Under the pieces are notes generated by a model. That model was not told where the DNA came from. It saw only the letters and a list, made by a program, of their open reading frames with translations, and made no database searches. A stretch of 64,000 nucleotides of DNA from Hippopus hippopus (taxonomy: Eukaryota; Mollusca; Bivalvia; Cardiida; Cardiidae): positions 34,098,493 through 34,162,492 of the forward strand of contig OX328108.1 in the NCBI GenBank assembly GCA_946811185.2. The letters run 5' to 3'. Below, piece after piece: positions 56,169 to 64,000 of the stretch; position 1 is the stretch's first letter, and every line of letters begins with the position of its first letter. The position numbers were made by a program, and so were the translations under genes.

Positions 56169-56500
56169 TTAACCCTTTACCACACATTGATGACTTTTGA
56201 CGACCCTGAGGTAGAAGCCTTTTGAAAACATTGTGGGAAAAAGAGAAAATGCTGGTAACCAGCATTTTCTCCTTTTCCCACAAAGTTTTCTAGCCTATCA
56301 AAGAAAAGTTGCGTCATTTGAGCCACAATGAAATTGCCGTCTGCAAATGCTTTCAGTTTGGATAGGTCTAAAATTTTGCTGTGTGGTAAAGGGTTAACCC
56401 TTTACCAGGCTATCCCATGCTTTTAAAATTCCAAGGAGGAATTAACCAGCAATTTCTCCCTTTGCTACAGTGTTTTTTTTATGCTTTCAGACAAACTTCA
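56169..56500 (+). mobile_element. piggyBac-like MITE plus the start of another
   Basis: TTAACCCTTTACCACACATT, hairpin GAGAAAATGCTGGTAACCAG with flanking arms, and GTGTGGTAAAGGGTTAA ending at 56397. A second partial copy (CCCTTTACCAGGCTATCCCA) starts at the same TTAA and runs to about 56500. Confidence 0.75.
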
Positions 56501-56717
56501 TCATTGGAAAGTAGCGAGTAGTTTGAAACAAATGTTAAAGATAATGCTGGTAAACTCTACGGTTAGTGATATGGATAGCTGCTCTGCCCTTGTTCAGCTG
56601 TTTGTTAGTATGGTGTTTAATGCTGTTTTCAACATTATTTCAGTATACATGTATATGTTGTTGTTTTATCACAGCAGCCTGTGCACCTATCCAATGTTTT
56701 CCCTGGGTTTGTATTCA

Positions 56718-56870
56718 CCAACTATTCGTAGTCTTATTCTCAAAAATTTTCTAAATTTGAAAGTAACAGAACTTCTGATAGGGTAAACCAGGTGATTTAG
56801 CCGAACTAAACCTAGAATTAGACTTAGGGTGAAATTAAGAATGGTTGGCAAATATGGACCCTAGAATTTC
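56718..56870. mobile_element. Inverted-repeat MITE, relative of 40321-40505
   Basis: CACCAACTATTCGTAGTC at the left, GAAAGTAACAGAACTTCTG inside and GGTTGGCAAATATGGACC at the right. Confidence 0.5.
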
Positions 56871-56963
56871 TTTTATGATTATTTCACAACACTCTTTCTA
56901 AGCCTCTGCCTGCTTAAAACAATCTTCAGAGGTGAGAGAGATAGAGGACATTTGTTTTTTTAC

Positions 56964-57471
56964 GGTGAAAGATTGAAATTTATTTCATCAAGTGAACATC
57001 ATCGATAATATTTTCACAAGTGGCTGCCACTTGTGAAAATCTTACTGATGATGTTCACTCGATGAAATAAATTTCAATCTTTCACTGAAACACCTTTTCC
57101 CCCCCCCCCCCCCCCCCCCCCCCCCAATATTCTATTTATTTCATGCTTTTAACCCTTTCTGGGGGGAACTTAATCAAAATCCAGTACAGTTCTTTTCGGT
57201 TACTCCCCTTGGCTTACCCCCTCCGCATATCAACGCATTACAATATTACGTCAAGCGTGAGAAATGTAAGGTAAATTATGTCATATTTCCATCTGGTTGT
57301 GAGGCACGCGCATTTTACATAGGTAACTAGTGCATGGGAACAACTGTTTCCGCCTCCAATTGAAGAGTTAGAAAATAAAAATCGGTATTTTCACTGGTTG
57401 TAACCATGAAATATCGAAAAATACTTCACCGATATTTCTCGATAACCTACTGGAAAGCATGAAATAAAAAT
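56964..57471. mobile_element. Palindromic MITE pair (G+H), copy 2
   Basis: G (56964-57087): GTGAAAGATTGAAATTTATT mirrored by AATAAATTTCAATCTTTCAC around CACAAGTGGCTGCCACTTGTG. H (about 57127-57471): TATTTATTTCATGCTT and AAGCATGAAATAAAA ends. A run of about 27 C (57099-57125) sits between them. Confidence 0.62.
57099..57125 (+). repeat. Poly-C run, about 27 bases
   Basis: An uninterrupted C tract between the G and H palindromes; its length may be affected by sequencing error. Confidence 0.85.
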
Positions 57472-57473
57472 GG

Positions 57474-57610
57474 ATCCTATTGCCATGACTGTTATCAATC
57501 TTCAGAAGGAATTTAGCCAAGCTCCAGGTATTGGACCACCGACTCCAGGGTTTTGTCCTTGTACATGACTCAAGATGAATTCAGCCAAGTTGGTCACTCG
57601 TTTCGTAACT
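57474..57610 (-). mobile_element. SINE fragment (inverted)
   Basis: TATTGCCATGACTGTTATCA, GGAATTTAGCCAAGCTCCAG and ACCACCGACTCCAGGG follow the order of the inverted SINE family. Confidence 0.45.
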
Positions 57611-57756
57611 TGATACTTTAAATTTATAATAAACAAAAATGCAGATGAAATAGCAGATTACAGAATAACTGGCATTTCCCATTTAACTCTATACTAAATA
57701 TACCAAGTAGGAAGGACTTGCAGACCACAGGTTAAATGTAGTGCAAACTAAAGTTT

Positions 57757-57945
57757 CTGTCTTTAACTCTTTACCACACAATCCCGAGTTTAAATGACCT
57801 GGTTGATTAGACTTTTGAAAACATCGTTGGTAAAAGAGAAAATGGTGGTAAGCAGCATTTTTTCCTTTCCCACAATATTTACTACATTATCACAAAGCAT
57901 TGTCATCCAAGACAGAAAAAAATAATTTTAGCAACATTTAATTAT
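57757..57945 (+). mobile_element. piggyBac-like MITE
   Basis: TTTAACTCTTTACCACACAA, GAGAAAATGGTGGTAAGCAG, TTTCCTTTCCCACAAT, then decays; the D1 element starts in its right part. Confidence 0.55.
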
Positions 57946-57949
57946 GTCT

Positions 57950-58323
57950 TCCCCTGTCAGGGTCGGGAGACATATTGTTTTTCCCCTTGCGTCTGTCTGT
58001 CTGTCCGTCACAAATCATGTCCGCTCTATAACTCGAAAACCTTTTAAGATATTCTGATAAAACTTCACACATTTGTAAAGCACCATGAGATGAAGTGTCA
58101 TGCACAAGAAACATAACTCTGGCTTGTATATTTTTCAAGTTATTTCCCTTTGATTATTTTCCTTACTCATTTTACGTACAATTTCGTGTCCACTCTATAA
58201 CTCGAAAACCGTTAGAGAAAAATTAGCATTATTTCAGTTAGAATTGCTGTGGTGACATATCAATCCTTCTGACACCAAAAAGGGCGGGTGACATCTGTTT
58301 TTTTGTAGAAAAACAAGTTCTAG
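57950..58323 (+). mobile_element. D1: short tandem-repeat element related to family C
   Basis: Begins near CTGTCAGGGTCGGGAGACAT, has a GTCTGTCTGTCTGTCC tract, a little over one unit with CATAACTCTGGCTTG and TTATTTCCCTTTG, and ends near GGGCGGGTGACATCTGTTTT. The short inverted pair AGACAT/TGACATCT may be its subterminal repeats. Borders are uncertain. Confidence 0.5.
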
Positions 58324-58324
58324 T

Positions 58325-58511
58325 TTGTCGTCTGCAAATGCTTACAGTTTGGTCCAGTTCAAAATTGCGTCATTCAGAAAAAAGTTAATAAGGTGAAAAA
58401 CATTGTGGGAAAAGGAGAATGCTGGTTACCAGCATTTCTTCTGTTTCCACAACGTTTTCAGAAGCCTTCTTCAGGGTCATCAACACTTTGGATTGTGTAG
58501 TAAAGGGTTAT
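58325..58511. mobile_element. piggyBac-like MITE fragments
   Basis: TCGTCTGCAAATGCTTACAG belongs to one copy; GAAAAACATTGTGGGAAAAG, GCTGGTTACCAGCATT and ATTGTGTAGTAAAGGGTTA belong to an inverted second one. Confidence 0.6.
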
Positions 58512-58857
58512 AGAGACTTTATAAAAGGTTGGTGTTAAAATGTGCCTCAAATGGTAGGATTTGTATTTTGAAATGGTAGAAAACATAGCGAGAAAAAGAA
58601 AAAAGACATAAAGAGATGGCTAAAATTGGAAGAAAAATGGAAAGAAAGGGTTGGAAGATTTGTATCAGGAGTTGAAAACTTTCTTCCAAAATCTCTGGTA
58701 ATTGCAGGGATTAGTACAGATTTCTCTAACTTGTGGCATGGAGTTTTTATTGCTGTAAAAAAACAGATTAAATTTTACCAGGTGCCATAACTCTTGATTC
58801 TTCAATACCAGAAAACTCTGCAAAAGACAAATTTTGGCTCAAATGATGAGATTTGTC

Positions 58858-59205
58858 TCTTGACCCTTTACCACACAATCCTGACTTGACACTGAAAGAG
58901 TCCTTTTTAAAACATTGTGGGAAAAGGAGAATGGTAATCAGCATTTTATTCTTTTCCCACAATGCTTTGTCCCCATCTCAAAACAAATTGTAAATTTTCA
59001 GTCACATTTTTTCTGTCATTTGGAAATACTTCTAGTATTGTATGTAAAAGGTAGTAAGAATGTTACTGCCATTTTCTCCTTTTCCCACATTTTTGTACCC
59101 TTTCATTGACAAATTCCATCATTTAAATCATAGCTAACATGTCATCTGCAAAGATTTGAATTTAAACAGGTCTAAATGTTTGTCACCTAGTAAAGAGTTA
59201 AAACA
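58858..59205 (+). mobile_element. piggyBac-like MITEs, two partial copies
   Basis: CCCTTTACCACACAATCCTG, AACATTGTGGGAAAAGGAGA, CTTTTCCCACAATGC; then CCATTTTCTCCTTTTCCCAC, CATGTCATCTGCAAAG and CACCTAGTAAAGAGTTAA. Confidence 0.6.
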
Positions 59206-59526
59206 TGTTGATATGGAATAGAGAGACAAGAGTTGTGTAACACTGATAAAATTTATGAGATGTTTTGGGTGTGTCATACAGTGCAGAATCTCAAATATAT
59301 CAGATTGACTCTATCTGCTTTGTTTTTACTGCTTTTACAGAATTTGTAGGAAATTTCCCTTCCCTCATACAAAAAAATTTAGGGAAAACGTACTGCCATA
59401 CAGAATTTGTAAGAAATTTCCAATCAGTCTTACAAAAAAAATAACAAGGAAAATGTACGGTAATTTGTCAAATCCACCCTCCCCCCCAACTGCTTCTCTG
59501 GCATTCATCAGATTTAAAACATTATG

Positions 59527-59750
59527 GAAACTGGACAGATAGGTGTGACAAACTTTAGATTTGTCCAAATTTAAAGTATTTCTTGATGACAAAAAATTAC
59601 ATATGGCTCAAATGATGGGATTTTGTGTATGAAAGGGAAGAAAGCATTGTAGGAAAACAAGGAAATACTAGTAACCAGCATTTTCTTCTTTTCCTACAAT
59701 GTTTTCAAAAGCCATTTTTAAAGTTGGTTAAAACTCTGGATTGTGTTACC
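59527..59750 (-). mobile_element. piggyBac-like MITE (inverted)
   Basis: ACAAACTTTAGATTTGTCCA, GAAAGCATTGTAGGAAAACA, TAACCAGCATTTTCTTC and CTCTGGATTGTGTTAC. Confidence 0.55.
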
Positions 59751-59986
59751 AGCATGCTTGCTCACTACTTTTTTCTCTAAAAAACATGTATGGGATCGTA
59801 AATGGGTTATTGGGGAAACAACACAGGTTTTTTAAATCGCAAATTTTCACAGAGGTGTTTTTTTTCCTCCAAGTTGGAGGATTTCCTCCTTTTAGAGCTC
59901 AAACTGACAGTTACGAGGGTTGTTCGATATGTAATGTGTATTGTACGATATCTCAAAAGCATTCAACTCAAATAGTGAAATGAACA

Positions 59987-61660
59987 CTACATCCCTTCAA
60001 AGTATTCTCCGCGGTTTGAAATATATAATTTCAATCTATGAATCCATTTCTGAAATGCGTCACGGTACACTGATTTAGGTAGACCTCTGAGGCACTGACT
60101 GATGGTTGAGCCAAGGGCTTGTCGGGACTTGTAATGACGACCAGATAAGAACTTTTTAAGTTTTGGAAAAAGGAAAAAGTCGCATGGGGCTAGATCTGGA
60201 GAGTATGGTGGGTGTGGCAAAACGGTAACCTTCTCCGACTTCAAAAATTGCTTCACAAGCTCAGATGTATGTGATGGAGCATTATCATGAAGTAGACGAA
60301 CATGCCTAAATCCTGACACAGGGCGTCGTATTAGATAATATTTTTTGACCTTTTTTAGTATAACATCTCGGTAATACCGACCTGTAACACTTTTGCCCTT
60401 CGGCACCGGAATTTGTACGGCTATACCATCACATGAGAAGAATATGCAATAAAGAACCTTCTTTGTGCTTATGCTTCTTTTGGCAACTACAGGCCTTCTA
60501 CCATGTTTAGTTAGCTATATTTTGTTTCCAATTTTTAGCTCCACTGGCCGAAGGCCAGAGAGCTATTGTCATGGCGTTGTGTCCGTCGTGCGTCCGTCCG
60601 TTCGTCCGTGCGTGCGTCCGTAAACTTTTTCTTTAAAAAACTTCTCCTCAGAAACTATTGACTGGATTTTTACCAAATTTCACAGGAATGTTCCTTTGGT
60701 GGTCCTCTTTCAAATTCCTTCAAATAATTGTGTTCCATGAAGAATTCTGGTTGCCATGGCAACCAAAGTAAAAAACCTTTAAAAATCTTCTCCTCCCAAA
60801 CCGCTATTTGGATAGCATTATTATTTTGCAGGAATGTTCCTTAGATACAGGTTTACAGAATTCCTTAAAAAAAAAAAAGATCTGTCAAAAAACATGGCTT
60901 TTATGGGAGACTCATTTTCCTTTTATGGTATAAAGTAAAATCTTTGAAAAATTTCTTCTCTAAAACTATTCATTGGATTTCATTGTTGTTTTGCAGGTAA
61001 GTTCCTATGGTGGTTGTCTACCAAATTGTTTCTTCAGTGAGCTAAAATGCAGGATTGAATGATAATTGTTAAAAACTTCCTTTCGCCATTATAGAAATAT
61101 CAGGCCTGTGGAGCGATACAGGCGCTCAAGCGCCTCTAGTTTTTACTGGTTCGAAGAGCCCATCTTTCGTCACCAGTAACAATGTTTGCAAATTGTCTTT
61201 GATTGAATTTGGGAAACATTTTGAGCAATTGCTTAGCGGTTTGTATTCGTACCCGTTTTAGGTCTTCTGTCAATATATGCGGTATCCATCTGGCAGAAAT
61301 CTTTCGTACTTTCAAAATACGCTTCAAAATGAAATGCACCCACGATAGCGATATGCCAACAGCGTTGGCAATATCACGAATCGTGTATCTGCCATCACTT
61401 TCAATTATTTCCCTGACTTTTGAGATATTTGCCTTGCCTGTTACAGTCACAGGTCGGCCAGATTTTGCTGCATCTTTGACGGACTCTGTGCCAGTCAGAA
61501 ATTTCTTTCTCCACCTATGAACTGTCTCATAAGATACCCTATCAGACCCATAAACTGCCCCCAATTCAGTAAAAATCTGCATTACCGAATGACCGAGTTT
61601 TGTGTGAACTTTTATATAAGCTCTAATTTCTTTAATATTCTTAATCCGTTTTCCAACCAT
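59987..61660 (-). pseudogene. mariner transposase (DD34D), interrupted
   Basis: The transposase would cut and paste its own element at TA sites. The N-terminal part (61660 down to about 61141) has two helix-turn-helix regions (V-S-Y-E-T-V-H-R-W-R and I-R-D-I-A-N-A-V-G-I-S) and the first catalytic Asp in T-G-D-E-R-W. The C-terminal part (about 60536 to 59987) has the second Asp in H-D-N-A-P-S-H and the third in S-P-D-L-A-P-C-D, with exactly 34 residues between them, the mariner signature. Three lesions: a frameshift after D-E-R-W (the frame resumes as L-F-E-P-V-K), a 603-bp B element inserted in the A-run of the Lys codons, and TAG in N-K-I-*-L-T-K where the family has Trp. It is inactive. Confidence 0.9.
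60537..61139 (+). mobile_element. B7: short family B element inside the mariner
   Basis: The same sequence as 2842-3463 with a shorter GTCC/GTGC tract. It stands in the T-run that is the Lys-Lys A-run of the mariner transposase, with five T on each side. The 3' hairpin plus CTAG next to T agrees with rolling-circle (Helitron/Helentron) termini. Confidence 0.85.
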
Positions 61661-62687
61661 TTTTACAACAGTGGTCAACAACTAGCTCTATAGAAATGAC
61701 TATAAGTTTAAAACTATGTGGAGCTGAAGGCTCGTGTTTATACCGTTGGAAAGGTATTGAATAGAGCTATTCAAGCGTATCATCATCCACGAAATCGTGC
61801 AAAGCATTATCGCGCTGTGGTACAATACACATTACATATCGAACAGCCCTCGTACAATGTGTCCTAGCTTATACCGATCTGCACAGATATGAAGTATTTA
61901 TATACTGAAATATATGAGGTTGGTCAGGGCATTTTCTTCTGCTTTCATAATACTTCATCAATCACACCCTGTTTATAAAGTTATTTGAAATTCAGTGCAT
62001 GTTGAAAACGATTAATACCCATTTTCAATAAGATGGTCCAATTGATAGTGGGAAAAAAAGTTAAAATCAAACTTTGGCATTTGTAGGTTGTATACATGTA
62101 CCTGTAGGAATGTTGTGTAATATTTGAAAAACATAAATCCAAATTTTTGAATGCAACACATAAACTATTTCTAAGATATACTATTGAAATACAAAGGTCA
62201 AGAGTCATACTTAACCCAATTAAACCTTTGTTTTTCCTAGGGTAAGCTTCTTTCTCAATGATGTAAAACAAGTAAGTACGCATTAATGTAAAGCATGAAA
62301 GATCACCTGATGAAACAATTTAACATCCGTAAAAGGTCAATTTATGCCTGTAATCTTGATTGCTAAACAAAAACATTTTCTTGTTTACACAATAAATTGT
62401 GATTCTGGACATAATCACCTTCTCTCGGTTTATGGACCTGAATTAATTTGATAGTTGAGTCTATAGCACATACATAGCAAACATCAGTACTGTATCTCCT
62501 TTCAAATGGCCGTTTCTTTCATGGCTGTACTGCAGCTTACAAGTTGAGACGAAGATCCGCTAAACCTTCACAATATGTAACAAGGTTTATAGATACCCAA
62601 TTAATCATTTTAAGCCAAATACTACCAATTTCGTTGATACTTTATCAAACCATAGTCGTTCTTGTGGCTTCATGACAAATATTACAC

Positions 62688-62772
62688 CTGGCGGTTGCAA
62701 GATTACACGACGGATAGAAAATGTAATTTTGGACTTGGTTCCTATCCACTCCTTCAATCGAGGATACCGCAT
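62688..62772 (-). other. Weak candidate 5' exon on the minus strand
   Basis: A minus-strand ATG at 62772 opens 28 codons of basic peptide (M-R-Y-P-R-L-K-E-W-I-G-T-K) ending CCAG before GTGTAA. Eleven bases upstream of the ATG is the palindrome GTCACGTGAC, an E-box of the CLEAR type. Nothing further downstream was recognised; this may be chance. Confidence 0.12.
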
Positions 62773-62782
62773 GTTGCTAAGT

Positions 62783-62792
62783 GTCACGTGAC
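62783..62792. promoter_or_regulatory. CLEAR-type E-box palindrome GTCACGTGAC
   Basis: An exact 10-base palindrome with a CACGTG core, the form bound by MiT/TFE and USF bHLH factors in animals. It is 11 bases upstream of a possible minus-strand start codon. Function is inferred only from the motif. Confidence 0.2.
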
Positions 62793-63049
62793 TGTGTACA
62801 ACCTTCGCCTTGCATATTCATGGGGCAGGCGAGAAAGTGGAATCCAAATACACAACACAGATCTACTGTTGCAACAATATGTCACAAGAACCCAACAGCA
62901 CTTTACAGTCCTACGTACTTGAGGATGTTGGAATTTTATATTGAGAGTGCAGTGGAATAATTTTAGAGACAGTAGAAAATTAATGTAAATTACATATCTG
63001 CACATTTATATTTAGCATTTTTGGATTGCTGAAAGAAGGGGAAATTCAG

Positions 63050-64000
63050 TCCTACCGTCTGTCTGTCTGTCCTTCCGTCCCACGTTACTCAAAAACTATT
63101 AGAGGCATAAACATGATACTTCACAGGTGGATAAATCTCAACAAGGAGAAGTGCAGTGCACAAGAATCATAACTCTTGATTGGGTAAATTAGGAGTTATT
63201 GCCCTTTGTTATTTGTCATACTTAAATTTTGTCCGGAGCATAACTCAAAAACTATTTTAGGTGTAAACATGATACTTCACAGGTTGATAAATGATATAAA
63301 GGAGAAATGCAGTGTACAAGACGCATAACTTTCAGTGCCATAATTTAGGAGTTTTTGCCCTTTCTTATTTTTCTTACTTAAATTTTGTCCGGAGCATTAC
63401 TCAGAAATTATTAGAGGTGTAAACATGATACTTCACAGGTGAATAGATCTTACCAAGGTAAAGTGCAGCGTACAAGAACTGTAACTCTTGATTGCATAAT
63501 TTGGGAGTTTTTGCCCTTTGTTGTTTTTCATACTTAAATTTTGTCTGGAGCCAACTCAAAAACTATTTGAGGTATAAACATGATACTTCACAGGTTGATA
63601 GATCTCGTCAAGAGAAAGTTCAGTGCATAAGAACCTTAACTCTTGATTCATAATTTAGGAGTTGTTGTCCTTTGTTATTTTTCTTACTTTAATTTTGTCC
63701 AGTGCATAACTTGAAAACTACATGAGATATAAACATGAAACTTCATAGGTTGATAGATGACATTGAGGAGAAGTGCAGTGTACAAGAACCAGAACCTTCA
63801 GTGCCATAATTTAGGAGTTGTAGCCCTTTGATATTTTTCATACTTAAATTTTGTTTGGAGCATAACTTGAAAATTATAAAAGGTATCATTGTGAGACTTA
63901 ATCAGAGGTAGGCAGATTTTATTGAGAGAAAGTGCAGTATCATGATTTTGGAGTTATTTCCCTTTGTTAATTTTTTTAGTTTCAAGGTTTCTTTGGAGCA
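63050..64000 (+). mobile_element. D2: tandem-repeat element running off the window
   Basis: A GTCTGTCTGTCTGTCC tract at about 63056 is followed by about six units of roughly 155 bp (TTTTGTCCGGAGCATAACTC, AAACATGATACTTCACAGGT, AGTGCAGTGTACAAGA). It has the same plan as family C and D1. The 3' end lies beyond 64000. Confidence 0.6.

Larger units (their letters stand above)
59914..61852 (-). mobile_element. mariner element, split by a B-family element
   Basis: The ends are near-perfect inverted repeats of about 34 bases, starting CGAGGGTTGTTCGATATG on the left and mirrored at 61819-61852, and both are flanked by TA (59912-59913, 61853-61854), the mariner target site. Removing the B element at 60537-61139 leaves about 1.34 kb, the usual mariner length. 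The transposase is on the minus strand. The ends look intact, so the copy could perhaps be mobilised in trans, although it carries an insertion and a dead gene. Confidence 0.9.
61855..63049. other. Mostly anonymous sequence
   Basis: Apart from the weak candidate exon and E-box at 62688-62792 nothing is recognised. It is one of the longest transposon-free stretches in the window. Confidence 0.35.

Noticed and set aside
59912..61854. Two separate mariner genes
   Set aside because: The two ORFs are complementary parts of one transposase inside a single pair of TIRs, separated by a B element.

Overview
This window looks like nuclear DNA from an invertebrate, most plausibly a marine bivalve. It is AT-rich, almost free of long open reading frames, has spliced exons with GT-AG borders, and is packed with mariner/Tc1 elements, MITEs, tRNA-derived SINEs and bivalve 'pearl'-like repeats (hairpin end, GTCC-rich microsatellite, tandem core, short conserved 3' end). 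Species is not determined.

The one host gene I can assemble is on the + strand: three exons (16457-16543, 22011-23733, 34613-34756) with matching phases (0, then 1, then 1) that encode tandem PKD (Ig-like) repeats of a polycystin-1-like extracellular region. Both gene ends lie outside the window or were not recognised. The exons total 1,954 nt, about 3% of the window, and sit in introns of 5.5 kb, 10.9 kb and possibly more than 29 kb. Weak coding-like stretches also occur at 9545-9880 (-), 13673-13835 (-), 27490-27684 (+), 32677-32880 (+) and 62688-62772 (-).

Nearly everything else is transposon-derived. (1) Three families of Helentron-like (rolling-circle) non-autonomous elements are named here A (5' AGCTCACCTGAG), B (5' AGCTCCACTGGC) and C (5' ATATGCCCGTC or ATACGTCCGTC). 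Each has a 5' hairpin, a tandem core of about 145-185 bp, an 11-bp subterminal inverted repeat near the 3' end, a 3' hairpin and a CTTG/CTAG end lying in a T-run. (2) A large population of hairpin MITEs with TTAA-CCCTTTACC ends is piggyBac-like. (3) Broken transposases: a mariner (59914-61852) split by a B element, and a 3'-truncated Tc1-like element (9894-10709). (4) Non-autonomous TIR elements: 1267-4077, 7764-9251 (foldback-like), 11016-12041, 17334-18972 (pogo/Tigger-like ends), 23930-25594 and 32088-33312 (hAT-like ends), and a palindrome pair at 41752-42250 and 56964-57471. (5) tRNA-derived SINEs.

Layout: 1-4313 C element interrupted by a 2.8-kb TIR element; 4364-7168 two B elements; 7337-12050 microsatellite, foldback element, Tc1 and a TIR element; 12060-13600 MITEs and a minisatellite; 13673-16340 possible minus exon, B element, SINEs; 16457-23733 two PKD exons around a B element carrying a pogo-like insert and an A element that abuts the second exon; 23764-34560 hAT-like insert, SINE, A elements; 34613 third PKD exon; 35345-43225 MITEs, nested B/A elements, an A array; 43227-48625 C element, long palindrome, tandem array, A dimer; 48774-52482 MITEs and an A element; 52483-54917 C element with nested A; 55079-59750 MITE clusters; 59914-61852 split mariner; 61853-64000 mostly anonymous, ending in a further tandem-repeat element.

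The most notable pattern is the nesting: Helentron-like elements repeatedly lie inside the T-run of the piggyBac-like MITE hairpin, form head-to-tail dimers joined by two bases, and one supplies sequence immediately next to a polycystin splice acceptor.
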